Of a DNA stretch of 64,000 nt, positions 1 to 9,232 are shown in pieces (positions within the stretch are counted from its first letter, which is position 1; each line of letters begins with the position of its first letter). Source of the stretch: Nocardia araoensis NBRC 100135 (GTDB lineage Bacteria > Actinomycetota > Actinomycetes > Mycobacteriales > Mycobacteriaceae); NCBI RefSeq assembly GCF_000308435.1, contig NZ_BAFR01000147.1:16231-80230 (forward strand). The letters run 5' to 3'. The position numbers were made by a program, and so were the translations under genes. Under the pieces are notes generated by a model that saw only the letters and a program-made list of their open reading frames with translations, was not told the DNA's origin and ran no database searches.

Positions 1-663
1 CGCAGGCTCGCCGGCCACGGGCACGCCGTAATCATCGCGGGTCGCGACAAGGGCAGGCTCGAAGCCGCGCTGGCCGAACTGGGCGAGAACGTCACCGGCC
101 GGACCGTCGACGCGCGTGACGAGGCGGAACTGGCCCGGTTCTTCGCCGAGACCGGGCCGATCGACCACGTGGTGGTGACCGTGACCGGCCCGTCCGGCAC
201 GACGCCGTTCCGCGAACTCGAACTCGACCATCTGCGCCGCCACGTGGAGGGCAAACTGCTGCCGCACACCGCCGCGATACAGGCCGCGCTGCCGCATCTG
301 ACGGAAGGCGGTTCGATCACCCTGGTGTCGGCGGCTTCGGCGGGCGGCTCGATGCCCGCCACCGCGGCGCTGGCGGCGGTGAATGCCGGTGTGGAGGCGA
401 TGATTCCGGTGCTGGCCGTCGAGCTCGCGCCGCTGCGCGTGAACGCGGTGTCCCCCGGGGTGATCGACACCGAATGGTGGAGTTTCCTGCCCGACGGTGC
501 GCGCGCCGAGGTCTTCGATTCGATCGCCTCGACCACCCCGGTCGGGCGCGTCGGCACCGCCGACGACGTCGCGCACGCGATCGAATTCCTGGTGGACAAT
601 TCGTTCACGTCCGGAATCGTGGTGCGCGTCGACGGCGGCGCACGCTTGGGCGCGCCGAAATAG
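1..663 (+). CDS. SDR-family protein lacking the YxxxK motif (5' end outside window)
   Basis: The frame is open from the first base, so the start codon and the nucleotide-binding glycine motif lie outside the window. What is visible has the Rossmann pattern of a short-chain dehydrogenase: a conserved serine in LVSAAS, RVNAVSPGVIDT after the fourth strand, and a C-terminal GIVVRVDGGARL. The position where classical SDRs carry YxxxK reads AALAAVNAG, so neither the catalytic Tyr nor Lys is present. It may be an atypical, possibly non-catalytic, SDR. It converges on the glnA4 operon with only three bases between the stop codons. Family assignment is firm; substrate unknown. Confidence 0.8.
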   Translation, partial: RRLAGHGHAVIIAGRDKGRLEAALAELGENVTGRTVDARDEAELARFFAETGPIDHVVVTVTGPSGTTPFRELELDHLRRHVEGKLLPHTAAIQAALPHLTEGGSITLVSAASAGGSMPATAALAAVNAGVEAMIPVLAVELAPLRVNAVSPGVIDTEWWSFLPDGARAEVFDSIASTTPVGRVGTADDVAHAIEFLVDNSFTSGIVVRVDGGARLGAPK

Positions 664-666
664 GTC

Positions 667-1431
667 CTACAGCGGCGTCACGTACGCGCCCGCGATACCG
701 CCGTCCACCAGGAACTGGGATGCGGTGATGAACGAGGAATCGTCGCTGGCGAGGAAGGCCACGGCGGCGGCGATCTCCTCCGGTTCGGCGAACCGGCCGA
801 GGGGCACGTGCACCAGGCGGCGGGCGGCGCGCTCCGGGTCCTTGGCGAACAGCTCCTGGAGTAGCGGGGTGTTCACCGGCCCGGGGCACAAGGCGTTGAC
901 CCGAATGCCCTTGCGCGCGAACTGCACGCCGAGTTCGCGGCTCATCGCCAGCACGCCGCCCTTGGAGGCGGTATAGGAGATCTGCGAGGTCGCCGCGCCC
1001 ATCACCGCGACGAAGGAAGCGGTGTTGATCACCGAACCCTTGCCGCGCTCCAGCATGTGTTCGATGGCGTACTTGCTGCACAGGTACACGGAGGTCAGAT
1101 TGACCTCCTGGACCCGCCGCCACGCGTCGATGCCGGTGGTGAGGATCGAATCGTCCTCCGGCGGGGAGATGCCCGCGTTGTTGAACGCGATGTCCAGCCC
1201 GCCGTAGGTGTCGACCGCGGTCTGGAACATGGCTTGCACCTGGGCTTCGTCGGTCACGTCCACCTGCACGTACCGGCCGCCGACCTCCTTGGCCGCCGCC
1301 TCGCCGGTCCCGGCGTCGATGTCCGCGACCACCACCTTCGCCCCCTCCGCCGCGAAGCGACGGACCGTGGCCAGACCGATACCGCTCCCGCCGCCGGTGA
1401 CGACGGCGACTCGATCCTGTAAGCGCTGCAA
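667..1431 (-). CDS. SDR-family oxidoreductase (Rv2857c-like)
   Basis: A complete classical SDR of 254 residues: TGGGSGIG cofactor loop near the N-terminus, NNAG, catalytic serine in NTASF and YTASK (Tyr/Lys). The ending FLVDGGIAGAY is typical. I place the start at TTG 1431 because a GGAGA ribosome site sits five bases upstream and the protein then begins LQRLQDRVAVV; a GTG at 1461, overlapping the stop of the aldehyde dehydrogenase by one base, would add ten residues. It is the last gene of the glnA4 operon, in the same order as Rv2860c-Rv2857c of M. tuberculosis. Probably reduces or oxidises an intermediate of the gamma-glutamyl pathway; the substrate is not known. Confidence 0.85.
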   Translation of the reverse strand: MQRLQDRVAVVTGGGSGIGLATVRRFAAEGAKVVVADIDAGTGEAAAKEVGGRYVQVDVTDEAQVQAMFQTAVDTYGGLDIAFNNAGISPPEDDSILTTGIDAWRRVQEVNLTSVYLCSKYAIEHMLERGKGSVINTASFVAVMGAATSQISYTASKGGVLAMSRELGVQFARKGIRVNALCPGPVNTPLLQELFAKDPERAARRLVHVPLGRFAEPEEIAAAVAFLASDDSSFITASQFLVDGGIAGAYVTPL

Positions 1432-1460
1432 CGTATCTCCTGTCGGGTATGCGGGTGTCA

Positions 1461-2819
1461 CTACATGGCGAGGAAGACGTTCTTGGTCTCGGTGAAGGCC
1501 ACCGCGGCGTCCGGACCGAGTTCGCGCCCCAGCCCGGACTGTTTGAAACCGCCGAACGGCGTCCAGTACCGTACGGACGAATGCGAGTTCACCGACAGGT
1601 TGCCCGCCTCCACACCGCGGGCCACACGCAGCGCCCTCCCGACGTCCCTGGTCCAGATGGAACCCGACAGACCGTAGTTCGTATCGTTGGCGATGCGCAG
1701 CGCGTCGGCCTCGTCCTCGAACGGGACCACCGCGACCACCGGGCCGAACACCTCCTCGGTGAGCACCCGGTCGGTGGGCGCGCCGGGCAGCACGACGGTC
1801 GGCGGGTACCAGAATCCGGGACCATCGGGCGTGCTTCCGGTGAACGCGACCTTGGTCGATGGCTGCACGAACTCGGCCACCCGCTCCCGGTGCGCGGCCG
1901 AGATGAGCGGGCCCATCTCGGTGGATTCGTCGGACGGGTCGCCGACGCGCACCCCCTGCACGGCGGGCTCCAGCAATTCGAGGAAGCGGTCGAATACGCT
2001 GCGCTGCACAAGAATCCGGGAGCGGGCGCAGCAGTCCTGCCCGGCATTGTCGAAGACGCCGTAGGGCGCGGTCGCCGCCGCCTGTTCCAGGTCGGCGTCG
2101 GCGAACACGATGTTCGCGCTCTTGCCGCCGAGTTCCAGCGTCACCCGCTTCACCTGCCGCGCGCAGCCGGCCATGATCTGAGTGCCCACCTCGGTGGAAC
2201 CGGTGAACACCACCTTGCGGACGGACGGGTGGGTGACGAAGCGCTGCCCCACCACCGATCCCTTGCCGGGCAGCACCTGGAACACACCCTCCGGCAGACC
2301 CGCTTCGAGCGCGAGTTCGCCGAGCCGCAGGGCGGTCAGCGGAGTGAGCTCGGCGGGTTTGAGCACCACGGTGTTGCCCGCGGCGAGCGCGGGGGCGAAA
2401 CCCCAGGCCGCGATCGGCATCGGGAAATTCCACGGCACGATCACCCCGACCACGCCGAGCGGTTCGTGGAAGGTGATGTCGACTCCGCCCGCGACCGGAA
2501 TCTGGCTGCCCAGCAACCGTTCCGGCATCCCGGCCGCGTAGTGCAGGACGTCGCGGACATTGCCCGCCTCCCAGCGCGCGTTGCCGATGGTGTGCCCCGC
2601 GTTGGCGACCTCCAGCCGGGCGAGGTGCTCGAGATCCTCCTCGACCGCCTCGGCGAACCGGCGCAGCAACCGCGCCCGGTCACCGGGCGCCACCTCGCGC
2701 CACGCGGCCGACGCGCGCTGCGCCGCGGCGATGGCGGCATCGGTCCCGGCTTCGCCGACGAGTTCGACGGTCGTGACCACCTCTTCGGTCGCCGGATTGA
2801 GCACCTGCGCTGTCGTCAC
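1461..2819 (-). CDS. aldC: NAD(P)-dependent aldehyde dehydrogenase (AldC/Rv2858c-like)
   Basis: 452 residues, the normal ALDH length. PWNFP, LKPAELTP, FTGSTEVG and LELGGKSANIV mark the cofactor and catalytic Glu regions; the nucleophile is one of the two Cys in GQDCCARSRI; EEVFGPV and FGGFKQSGLGRE follow near the C-terminus. Start GTG 2819 overlaps the stop of the amidotransferase gene by four bases (GTGA). By analogy with the Puu pathway of E. coli and Rv2858c, it should oxidise a gamma-glutamyl aldehyde produced after gamma-glutamylation of an amine. The symbol follows the M. tuberculosis name and rests on gene order. Confidence 0.88.
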   Translation of the reverse strand: MTTAQVLNPATEEVVTTVELVGEAGTDAAIAAAQRASAAWREVAPGDRARLLRRFAEAVEEDLEHLARLEVANAGHTIGNARWEAGNVRDVLHYAAGMPERLLGSQIPVAGGVDITFHEPLGVVGVIVPWNFPMPIAAWGFAPALAAGNTVVLKPAELTPLTALRLGELALEAGLPEGVFQVLPGKGSVVGQRFVTHPSVRKVVFTGSTEVGTQIMAGCARQVKRVTLELGGKSANIVFADADLEQAAATAPYGVFDNAGQDCCARSRILVQRSVFDRFLELLEPAVQGVRVGDPSDESTEMGPLISAAHRERVAEFVQPSTKVAFTGSTPDGPGFWYPPTVVLPGAPTDRVLTEEVFGPVVAVVPFEDEADALRIANDTNYGLSGSIWTRDVGRALRVARGVEAGNLSVNSHSSVRYWTPFGGFKQSGLGRELGPDAAVAFTETKNVFLAM

Positions 2820-3562
2820 GAGTCCCGCTCCCTTCGATAGGTGTCCGCCGCCTCGGTCAGTGCCCGCACCAGCCTGCGATCGGTGGCGTCGGCCTCCGGA
2901 TGCCACTGCACACCGACCAGGAAGGGCCCGTCGGTGGCCTCCGCGGCCTCGATCGTGCCGTCGGCGGCGTACGCGCTGGCGGTCAGGCCCGCGGCGAGCC
3001 GATCGACGGCTTGATGATGGTGGCAGTGCACCTTCACCTCCGGACCGGCCAGCCGCGCGACCCTGCTGCCAGCGATGGTCAGCACCCGGGTGGCGGTGAA
3101 CCCGCCCTCGACGCCGGAGTGCTCCTCGTGCCCGACCACGTCGGGCAGATGCGGGATCAACGTGCCGCCGAGCGCCACGTTCGCCAGCTGGAGCCCGCGG
3201 CACACCGCGAGAATCGGCATGCCCGCGGCCCTGGCCAGCTCGAACAGGCCGAACTCCGACTCGTCCCGGTCCGGCCTGGTGTAGCCGGATATCCCGGTCG
3301 CAGGGCCGCCGTAGCGCGCGGGATCGACGTCCGCGCCGCCGGTCAGCACCAACCCGTCGAGCCGCCGCACCAACTCGGGACGCGCGACGCCCGCGGGCGG
3401 CAGCAGCACCGGGATGCCGCCCGCGGCGGCCACCATCTCGACATAGGCGTGCGGCAGCACCGCGCACGGTAGCTCCCACGCGTTGAAACGGGCCTGCTCC
3501 ACATAGGTGGGCAGGCCGATCACGGGACGGGCTCCCGCGACCTCAGAGTCGTTCGAAACCAC
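2816..3562 (-). CDS. Class I glutamine amidotransferase-like gamma-glutamyl hydrolase (Rv2859c/PuuD-like)
   Basis: 248 residues of the peptidase C26 fold. The nucleophile is Cys in ILAVCRGLQLANV, and the His/Glu of the triad are in VQWHPEAD; VLTGGADVDP is the oxyanion-side loop. In PuuD-type enzymes this hydrolyses the gamma-glutamyl amide bond of gamma-glutamyl-gamma-aminobutyrate or a related compound. The chosen GTG start lies 20 bases inside the end of glnA4, so the two are probably translationally coupled. Its place between a glutamine-synthetase-like ligase and an aldehyde dehydrogenase supports the hydrolase step of a gamma-glutamylated amine pathway rather than glutamine-dependent transfer. 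Confidence 0.87.
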   Translation of the reverse strand: MVSNDSEVAGARPVIGLPTYVEQARFNAWELPCAVLPHAYVEMVAAAGGIPVLLPPAGVARPELVRRLDGLVLTGGADVDPARYGGPATGISGYTRPDRDESEFGLFELARAAGMPILAVCRGLQLANVALGGTLIPHLPDVVGHEEHSGVEGGFTATRVLTIAGSRVARLAGPEVKVHCHHHQAVDRLAAGLTASAYAADGTIEAAEATDGPFLVGVQWHPEADATDRRLVRALTEAADTYRRERDS

Positions 3563-4907
3563 GGATACGCTCCCAGTCGGTGACCGCGGCGTCGTAGGCG
3601 TCCAGCTCCACCCGCGCCGCGTTGCGGTAGTGCTCCACTACATCATCACCGAAGGCCGCGCGCGCCACCGTGCTGTCACCGAACAGCTGGGCCGCTTCGC
3701 GCAGCGTACGCGGCACCCGGGGGCGCTCGGAGTGATAGGCGTTGCCGTGGAATTCCGGCTCCAGCGGCAGGCGTCGGTCGATGCCGTGCAATCCCGCCGC
3801 GATCAGCGCGGCGACGGCCAGGTACGGGTTCACGTCACCGCCGGGCACCCGGTTCTCCAAGCGCAGCGAATGGCCCTCGCCGACGACGCGGATGGCGCAG
3901 GTCCGATTGTCGCGGCCCCACGCGATCGCGGTGGGCGCGAAGCTGCCCACGGCGAATCGCTTGTAGGAGTTGATGTTCGGGGCCAGCAGGTAGGTGAACT
4001 CGCGCAGGCAATCCAGCTGGCCCGCGATGAACTGCCGCATCAGCGCCGACATGCCGTCCTGGCCGTCACCCGCGAAGACCGGCTCGCCCGCATCGCCGCG
4101 CAGGCTCACATGGATGTGGCAGGAATTGCCTTCCCGCTCATTGTATTTCGCCATGAAGGTGAGGCTGCGCCCTTCCTGCGCCGCGATCTCCTTCGCACCG
4201 GTCTTGTAGATACTGTGGTTGTCGCAGGTGACGAGGGCTTCGTCGTACCGGAACGCGATCTCGTGCTGACCGGGATTGCACTCGCCTTTGGCCGACTCGA
4301 CATACATTCCGGCGCCGTCCATCTCCTTGCGGATACGGCGCAGCAACGGCTCGATCCGCCCGGTGCCGAGCATCGAGTAGTCGACGTTGTACTGATTGGC
4401 CGGCGTCAGCCCGCGATAGCCCGCGTTCCAGGCCGCCTCGTAGCTGTCGTCGAACACCAGGAACTCGAGTTCGGTCCCGACGAACGCGCGCAGACCGCGC
4501 TCGCTCAGCCGGTCCAGCTGTTCGCGCAGCACCTGGCGCGGTGACGCCGCGACCGCCCGCCCGTGCGGCACCACGTGCTCGACGTCGCAGAGCACCAGCG
4601 CCGTGCCCGGCCACCACGGCACGGTCCGCAGCGTGCGCAGATCCGGCCGCAACACGACGTCGCCGTACCCGGTCTCCCAGGACGAGAGGGCGTAGCCGTC
4701 GACCGTGGTCATATCCACGTCCACCGCGAGCAGGTAGCCGCACGCCTCGGTGGCGTGCTCGAGCACCTCCTCCAGGAAATATCGTGCCGCGCAGCGCTTC
4801 CCTTGCAGCCGTCCCTGCATGTCGGTCATGGCGACCAGCACCGTGTCGATCTCACCCGTATCGACCTGGTCCCGCAATTGCGCCACACTCAGCATCCCGC
4901 TACGCAT
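3543..4907 (-). CDS. glnA4: Glutamine-synthetase-like gamma-glutamyl ligase (GlnA4-type)
   Basis: 454 residues with the glutamine synthetase fold: N-terminal beta-grasp with TDMQGRLQGKR, metal-binding GTELEFLVF, ESAKGECNPGQHE, ATP loop HIHVSL, NINSYKR and RLENRVPGGDVNPYLA. The adenylylation-site tyrosine motif of GlnA1 is not seen, as in GlnA2-4. Streptomyces homologues ligate glutamate to polyamines or ethanolamine (GlnA3, GlnA4), so the likely reaction is ATP + L-glutamate + amine to gamma-glutamyl-amine. ATG 4907 has a GAGGGG ribosome site nine bases upstream. First gene of a four-gene operon. The exact amine cannot be told from sequence. Confidence 0.9.
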   Translation of the reverse strand: MRSGMLSVAQLRDQVDTGEIDTVLVAMTDMQGRLQGKRCAARYFLEEVLEHATEACGYLLAVDVDMTTVDGYALSSWETGYGDVVLRPDLRTLRTVPWWPGTALVLCDVEHVVPHGRAVAASPRQVLREQLDRLSERGLRAFVGTELEFLVFDDSYEAAWNAGYRGLTPANQYNVDYSMLGTGRIEPLLRRIRKEMDGAGMYVESAKGECNPGQHEIAFRYDEALVTCDNHSIYKTGAKEIAAQEGRSLTFMAKYNEREGNSCHIHVSLRGDAGEPVFAGDGQDGMSALMRQFIAGQLDCLREFTYLLAPNINSYKRFAVGSFAPTAIAWGRDNRTCAIRVVGEGHSLRLENRVPGGDVNPYLAVAALIAAGLHGIDRRLPLEPEFHGNAYHSERPRVPRTLREAAQLFGDSTVARAAFGDDVVEHYRNAARVELDAYDAAVTDWERIRGFERL

Positions 4908-4960
4908 CCACGACCCCTCTCGGCACCAACCGTGCTCACGCTAGAGCAAAACGGACACCT

Positions 4961-4974
4961 GTGTGACGTGACAC
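4961..4974. promoter_or_regulatory. Imperfect dyad upstream of glnA4 operon
   Basis: GTGTGACGTGACAC is a 14-bp near-palindrome centred on ACGT with a single non-matching pair. It lies about 55 bases before the glnA4 start codon, where an operator would be expected for an inducible amine-use operon. No cognate regulator gene is adjacent, so this is only a candidate site. Confidence 0.3.
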
Positions 4975-5048
4975 CGGAATATCGTCCGCGTCCCGTCACA
5001 CTGCGCGATCGGGCCGGCTCGAACGCCTCGGCGGTGGCCGAGCAGAGA

Positions 5049-6431
5049 TCAGGACAACGGATTGCGGAGGGCCGCGGAAATGATCGACAGCCTGCGCGGA
5101 CGTGACAGCACGGGCGGGCGCGGTGCGCGGATCGGCCGTCCGAGCCACATGCGCAGCAGCAACGCCGCGAAACGCAGATGGCCCCGCAGCGCAGGACCGG
5201 CGAGGGCGAGCGACCAACGGGTCTGCGTGCCTGCCGCGGGCAACTCGCGGCCGGCGAAGCGACCGGCGAGCCAATCGACCATGACCGGCAGCGCCAGGAA
5301 CTGCAGCAGCAGATGGGTGCTGAGCCGATCACGCAGGTAGCGCACGTGGGCGCCCGCCGCGACGTAGCGCGCGACGTGGCCGTCCACGTCGGCGGCCGCG
5401 ATGACCTCGTCGTGCACGCCTTGCAGCACGAGCATGGGCATGCCGGGCGCTCGGCCGCCGGGGTGGATGTCGTCGAGGATCCGTCGCAACCCGTCCTGCT
5501 CGAGCATGGCGGTCAGCCCCGCGTCACTGTGCTTGTCGATGTCGCGGCGGGCGAAGCGATACAGCAGCGGGAACGTCGCGGTGGTCTCGGTCTCGGCCAG
5601 CCAGCCGAGATACCGGGCGTCCAGATGGGCGTGCAGCAAGCGGTCCAGTTCCGGGTAGCCGCGGCGCAGTCCCGCGGTGAAGACGGCCGCGAATCCCGCG
5701 AAGAGGGTGCCGTTGAGCCGGACGAACGCGGCGGCCGGATCCCCCACCGGCGACCCGGCCACCGCGCCGACGATGTTCAACTCCGGTGCGTACTCCGCGG
5801 CCGTCTCCGCGGCCCAGGCCGTGGCCAATCCCCCGCCCGAGTAGCCCCACAGCGCCACGGGCGTGGCCGGGTCGAGTCCCAGTGGAACGAAGGCGAGGGC
5901 GGCGCGCACCGCGTCCAGCGCGCGATATCCCGGCTCCCTCGCCACGCCGAACCGGCCCGCGGTTCCTCCGTGATCCGGCACCGACACCGCCCACCCCCGC
6001 GCCAGGGCGCTGACGATCAGCGGCAGCTCGAGCTGGGGAATCGACCCCGCCGCCCGCGCCCCGCGCCGGAGCGAATAGGACGGAAGACATTTCGAGGCCA
6101 CCGCGTCGATCGCGCACTGGAACGAGACCAGCGGGCGCGGCTGGGCCGGATCCGCGCCCCACGGCAACAGCACGGTGGTCACCGCCACCTCGGGCACCCC
6201 GTTCAGATCACACGTCCGATAGACCAGCTGCCAGGCCGAGATACGTTGCGGCACAATCCCGAAGAAGCCGATCCGCACCGCCCGCGCGCGCACGATCACA
6301 CCGGGGCGCAAGCGCCCGACCGCGGGCGGCGGAACGTAGAACGGGTCGTCTTCGGGCAGTATCGGCCGATGCGAGAACGCGGCCGGATCGGGCGGCGCCT
6401 GGCCCCCATCCCATTCGAGCTGCACACTCAT
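5049..6431 (-). CDS. LIP-type (secretory lipase family) alpha/beta hydrolase
   Basis: 460 residues. The nucleophile elbow is GYSGGG in ALWGYSGGGLATAW; a downstream MLVLQGVHDEVI carries the acid, and STHLLL the likely catalytic His. PDHGGTAGRFG is typical of the LIP family. The N-terminus (FYVPPP, LRPGVIVRAR) also fits, but no convincing signal peptide is seen from ATG 6431, chosen because AAGGAAG lies eight bases upstream; a GTG at 6455 would add eight residues. Probable triacylglycerol or ester hydrolase. Monocistronic, about 140 bases downstream of the glnA4 operon promoter and followed by another hydrolase gene on the same strand. Confidence 0.83.
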   Translation of the reverse strand: MSVQLEWDGGQAPPDPAAFSHRPILPEDDPFYVPPPAVGRLRPGVIVRARAVRIGFFGIVPQRISAWQLVYRTCDLNGVPEVAVTTVLLPWGADPAQPRPLVSFQCAIDAVASKCLPSYSLRRGARAAGSIPQLELPLIVSALARGWAVSVPDHGGTAGRFGVAREPGYRALDAVRAALAFVPLGLDPATPVALWGYSGGGLATAWAAETAAEYAPELNIVGAVAGSPVGDPAAAFVRLNGTLFAGFAAVFTAGLRRGYPELDRLLHAHLDARYLGWLAETETTATFPLLYRFARRDIDKHSDAGLTAMLEQDGLRRILDDIHPGGRAPGMPMLVLQGVHDEVIAAADVDGHVARYVAAGAHVRYLRDRLSTHLLLQFLALPVMVDWLAGRFAGRELPAAGTQTRWSLALAGPALRGHLRFAALLLRMWLGRPIRAPRPPVLSRPRRLSIISAALRNPLS

Positions 6432-6574
6432 CCGGTTCTTCCTTTCCGACGGCACGGCCGGGCGTCCCGCGCCGGAAGCCCGTATTCACCCAACCAAGGT
6501 CGCGGCCGGAAAAGAATTGTCCCGGGTGCCAATTAGACGCTCGCGGATTCTCGCGCCGGTGCAGTGACAGCGGC

Positions 6575-7723
6575 TCACAAACTGCCGTTGCCGCCGACCA
6601 TCCACGGATTGAAGGTGCATTCCAACGTCGGCTGGGCGACCGGATCGAGCGCGTGCAGCACGATCGACGCGGCCCGTGGGGAATACATCATCGTCAGGTG
6701 GTCGGACATATCCTGCTCGCACCCGTCCTGCAGCGTGACGTTGTCCACCGTCGCGTCCGGCCCCGCCTGCAGGAACGTCCATTGATACGGGTTGGTCACC
6801 TCGTCGTGGCGGGAGCCGACCGCCGTGTAGGCGACGCCCGGCACCGTGTCGCCCCCGGCGTTCAGAGTGGCATAGAACCGCGAGCCCACCGCCTGCTGGA
6901 TATTCGCGAGCCCGACCAGCGGCTCGTAGAACCCGAGAATATCGACGCCCAGATTGTTGATGACCCGGCCCAGCGTGGCGATGCCCATCAGCGAGGTGCC
7001 GTGGTGGGTCGCCCCCAAACTGACCAGCTTGCCCACTTTGCCCTGGCCGCCCTCGAACTTCAGATAGTGGTCGGCGACCGTGCCGCCTTGGGAGTGGCCC
7101 ACGATGTCGACCGCTTGCCCACCGGTCGCGGCAAGCACCCGGTCGACGAAATCGCGCAGCTGCACCGCCGAATCCTCCATCCGGCCCACGCCGAATCGCC
7201 CGGGCAGGATCGGGCCGAGACCGCCGCCCTCCAGGATTCCGGACCGCCCGAAATTGAAGGCGAACACACAGAATCCGGCGCGGGCCAAGCGCGGGGACAA
7301 ATAGGAGAAGGTGTCGTAGGCGTTGAGCCAGGTGCCGTGCAGCAGCACCACCGGCCGTGGGTGTTCGGCGGAAGGGATGCAGTTCCACCTGTTGGCGCCG
7401 GGCGGGGCGGCGTCCGGGTGGGTCAGGCCGTAAGCGAAAGCCGCCAGGTACGCCGACATCTCCGGTCCTTCACCGAACGCGTCGGAAGCGACGCTGGTCG
7501 GCCAGCCCGACGAGCTGCCGGTGTCCACGATCGCGCGCGGTTGCCTGCCGTCCTGGGCGGGCGTCAGGCCCGCGCTGATGTAATCGGCGAGGGCCTGCTG
7601 GGTCGGCTCGATCTCCTGCTGCGCGTGCGCCGCTCCGCCGCCCAGCGCGGTCGCCATCGTCACGCCCGCGATGACCGCGGCCCCTAGAATCGCCTGCCGA
7701 GCGTTGTGCATCATTGCCAACAT
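6575..7723 (-). CDS. Secreted lipase/esterase (lipase class 2-like)
   Basis: 382 residues beginning with a clear signal peptide: about 30 residues with a hydrophobic run (AAVIAGVTMATALGGG) ending AHAQQ. The mature part has the HGTW oxyanion motif (VVLLHGTWLNAYDTF) and GHSQGG nucleophile elbow (DIVGHSQGGTVADHY), with a C-terminal DHLTMMYSP region supplying the catalytic His. Four cysteines in the mature part could form disulfides. ATG 7723 is preceded by GGAAG. Likely exported ester hydrolase acting outside the membrane. Divergent from the PucR-type regulator at 7981, which may or may not control it. Confidence 0.85.
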   Translation of the reverse strand: MLAMMHNARQAILGAAVIAGVTMATALGGGAAHAQQEIEPTQQALADYISAGLTPAQDGRQPRAIVDTGSSSGWPTSVASDAFGEGPEMSAYLAAFAYGLTHPDAAPPGANRWNCIPSAEHPRPVVLLHGTWLNAYDTFSYLSPRLARAGFCVFAFNFGRSGILEGGGLGPILPGRFGVGRMEDSAVQLRDFVDRVLAATGGQAVDIVGHSQGGTVADHYLKFEGGQGKVGKLVSLGATHHGTSLMGIATLGRVINNLGVDILGFYEPLVGLANIQQAVGSRFYATLNAGGDTVPGVAYTAVGSRHDEVTNPYQWTFLQAGPDATVDNVTLQDGCEQDMSDHLTMMYSPRAASIVLHALDPVAQPTLECTFNPWMVGGNGSL

Positions 7724-7980
7724 TCAGTTCACTTCCATTCGCACCGAACGAACGCGGCCGGCGGTGAACCGAGCACCGCCGTGAAATGTCTGCCGCGCCA
7801 CATTCGAGAAGCGATGTGATCGGGGCCATAGCCGCTTTCCGAATGTAGGGCGCTCGGCGGACCGATGTCACTGCACCCCGAGGAGAACATTCCCTTCGGA
7901 ATATTGGCGTGGGAGCCAAAATTCGCGCGACCGCTCCCGCGACCTTGCCGCGGGTTTCTGTGGTCGGAAACAATCGGCCC

Positions 7981-9225
7981 ATGTCCGTCGTGTTGTCTCC
8001 GGTGGCCGGAGACGCTCCGCTCGTCGCCCGGTTGCTCACCCGCTGGCCGCAGATCGCCGAGCGCATGCTCGCCGCGGGCCTCGGCACCACTCCACCGGCC
8101 GCCGACCTGCCCGAGGGGCATTTCACCGCCGAGGTGCTTCCGGCGATCTACGCGTGCGGCCGCGCGGTGCTCCAGGCGATCGGCGAACAGCGCAGCTTCA
8201 CCAAGGCCGAGGTCGCGACGTTCGTCGCCCCGGTGGCCGAGCGGCACGCCGAGGACAGGTTCCCCCTGCCGGTGCTGATCGAGGCGATTCACGGTTCCGC
8301 GCAGTCGGTGCTCCAGGAGGCGGCCGCGCTGGCCTCCCGTGACGAGCTCGACGACCTCGTCCTGGTCGGCAGCCGACTGCTCGACCTGCTCATGCAGATC
8401 AACATCACGGTCGTGGAGACCTACACCGAGGTCGAGCAGTCCATCTACAACGCCGAACGGGAGGCGCGCCGGGCGCTGTGCTCGGCGCTGCTGCACGGAT
8501 TGCCCGCGGCGGAGCTGGCGGCGCGCGCGGACACCGCCCTGGCCGAGCGCTACACCGTGCTCGCCATCCACATCCGGCCCGACGACCAGCCGGGTAAGGT
8601 CGCGACGCTCGTCGGGCGCCGCCGCATCCGCCTGCTGCACCGCGCCTTGGACGCCCTCGCGGGCACCACGACACTGGCCACCTTCGACGGCTGGACCGGA
8701 ATCGCGTTGCTGCCCAGCGGTTCCGACGCCGAAGCCGACGACGCGCGCCACGCCGGGCTGGCCGCCGAGCTGACCGAGAACTTCGGCGTCCCGGTGTTCC
8801 TCGCCGAATATCCGTCGGTGCCGAGGGACGCCATCGCGCAGACCGCGAAGGAAGCCGCCGACCTCGCCGAACTCGTGCGCTTGCTCGGCCGCCCGGCCGG
8901 CGTCTACCAACTCGACGACCTGCTGCTGGAGTACCAGCTCACCAGGCCGGGCACCGCCCGCACCCGGCTGGCCGAGCGCATCGCCCCGATCCTGGACAGC
9001 CCACACCTGCTGGAAGCCCTCGACGCGCACCTGCGCCACGGCTCCGACCGCAAGGCCGCGGCCGCCGAGATCCACGTGCACCCCAACACCTTCAGCTATC
9101 GCCTGCGCCGCATCGCCGAACTCACCGGCGTCGATCCCACCGACCCGCACGACTCCCGGCTGCTGGCGGCCGCGCTGACGATTCAGCGCCTGTATCCGGG
9201 CAGGCCCGACGAGGTCAAGTTCTAG
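7981..9225 (+). CDS. PucR/CdaR-family transcriptional regulator
   Basis: 414 residues from ATG 7981. The C-terminal part has the PucR helix-turn-helix: a DLLLEYQL region, then HLLEALDAHLRHGSDRKAAA followed by EIHVHPNTFSYRLRRIAELTG. A central GGDEF-like sensory segment precedes it. No effector domain of known type is recognised at the N-terminus. Family members regulate nitrogen and lipid catabolism genes. It is divergent from the secreted lipase gene, with a 257-bp shared control region, making that gene a candidate target. No strong ribosome site is seen, so the start could be up to 24 codons upstream. Confidence 0.82.
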   Translation: MSVVLSPVAGDAPLVARLLTRWPQIAERMLAAGLGTTPPAADLPEGHFTAEVLPAIYACGRAVLQAIGEQRSFTKAEVATFVAPVAERHAEDRFPLPVLIEAIHGSAQSVLQEAAALASRDELDDLVLVGSRLLDLLMQINITVVETYTEVEQSIYNAEREARRALCSALLHGLPAAELAARADTALAERYTVLAIHIRPDDQPGKVATLVGRRRIRLLHRALDALAGTTTLATFDGWTGIALLPSGSDAEADDARHAGLAAELTENFGVPVFLAEYPSVPRDAIAQTAKEAADLAELVRLLGRPAGVYQLDDLLLEYQLTRPGTARTRLAERIAPILDSPHLLEALDAHLRHGSDRKAAAAEIHVHPNTFSYRLRRIAELTGVDPTDPHDSRLLAAALTIQRLYPGRPDEVKF

Positions 9226-9232
9226 CCGAGGA

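Noticed and set aside
5049..9225. Long frames antisense to the lipases and the PucR gene
   Set aside because: High-GC antisense shadows with Arg/Pro/Gly-rich composition and no start signals; the true genes on the opposite frames have complete motifs.
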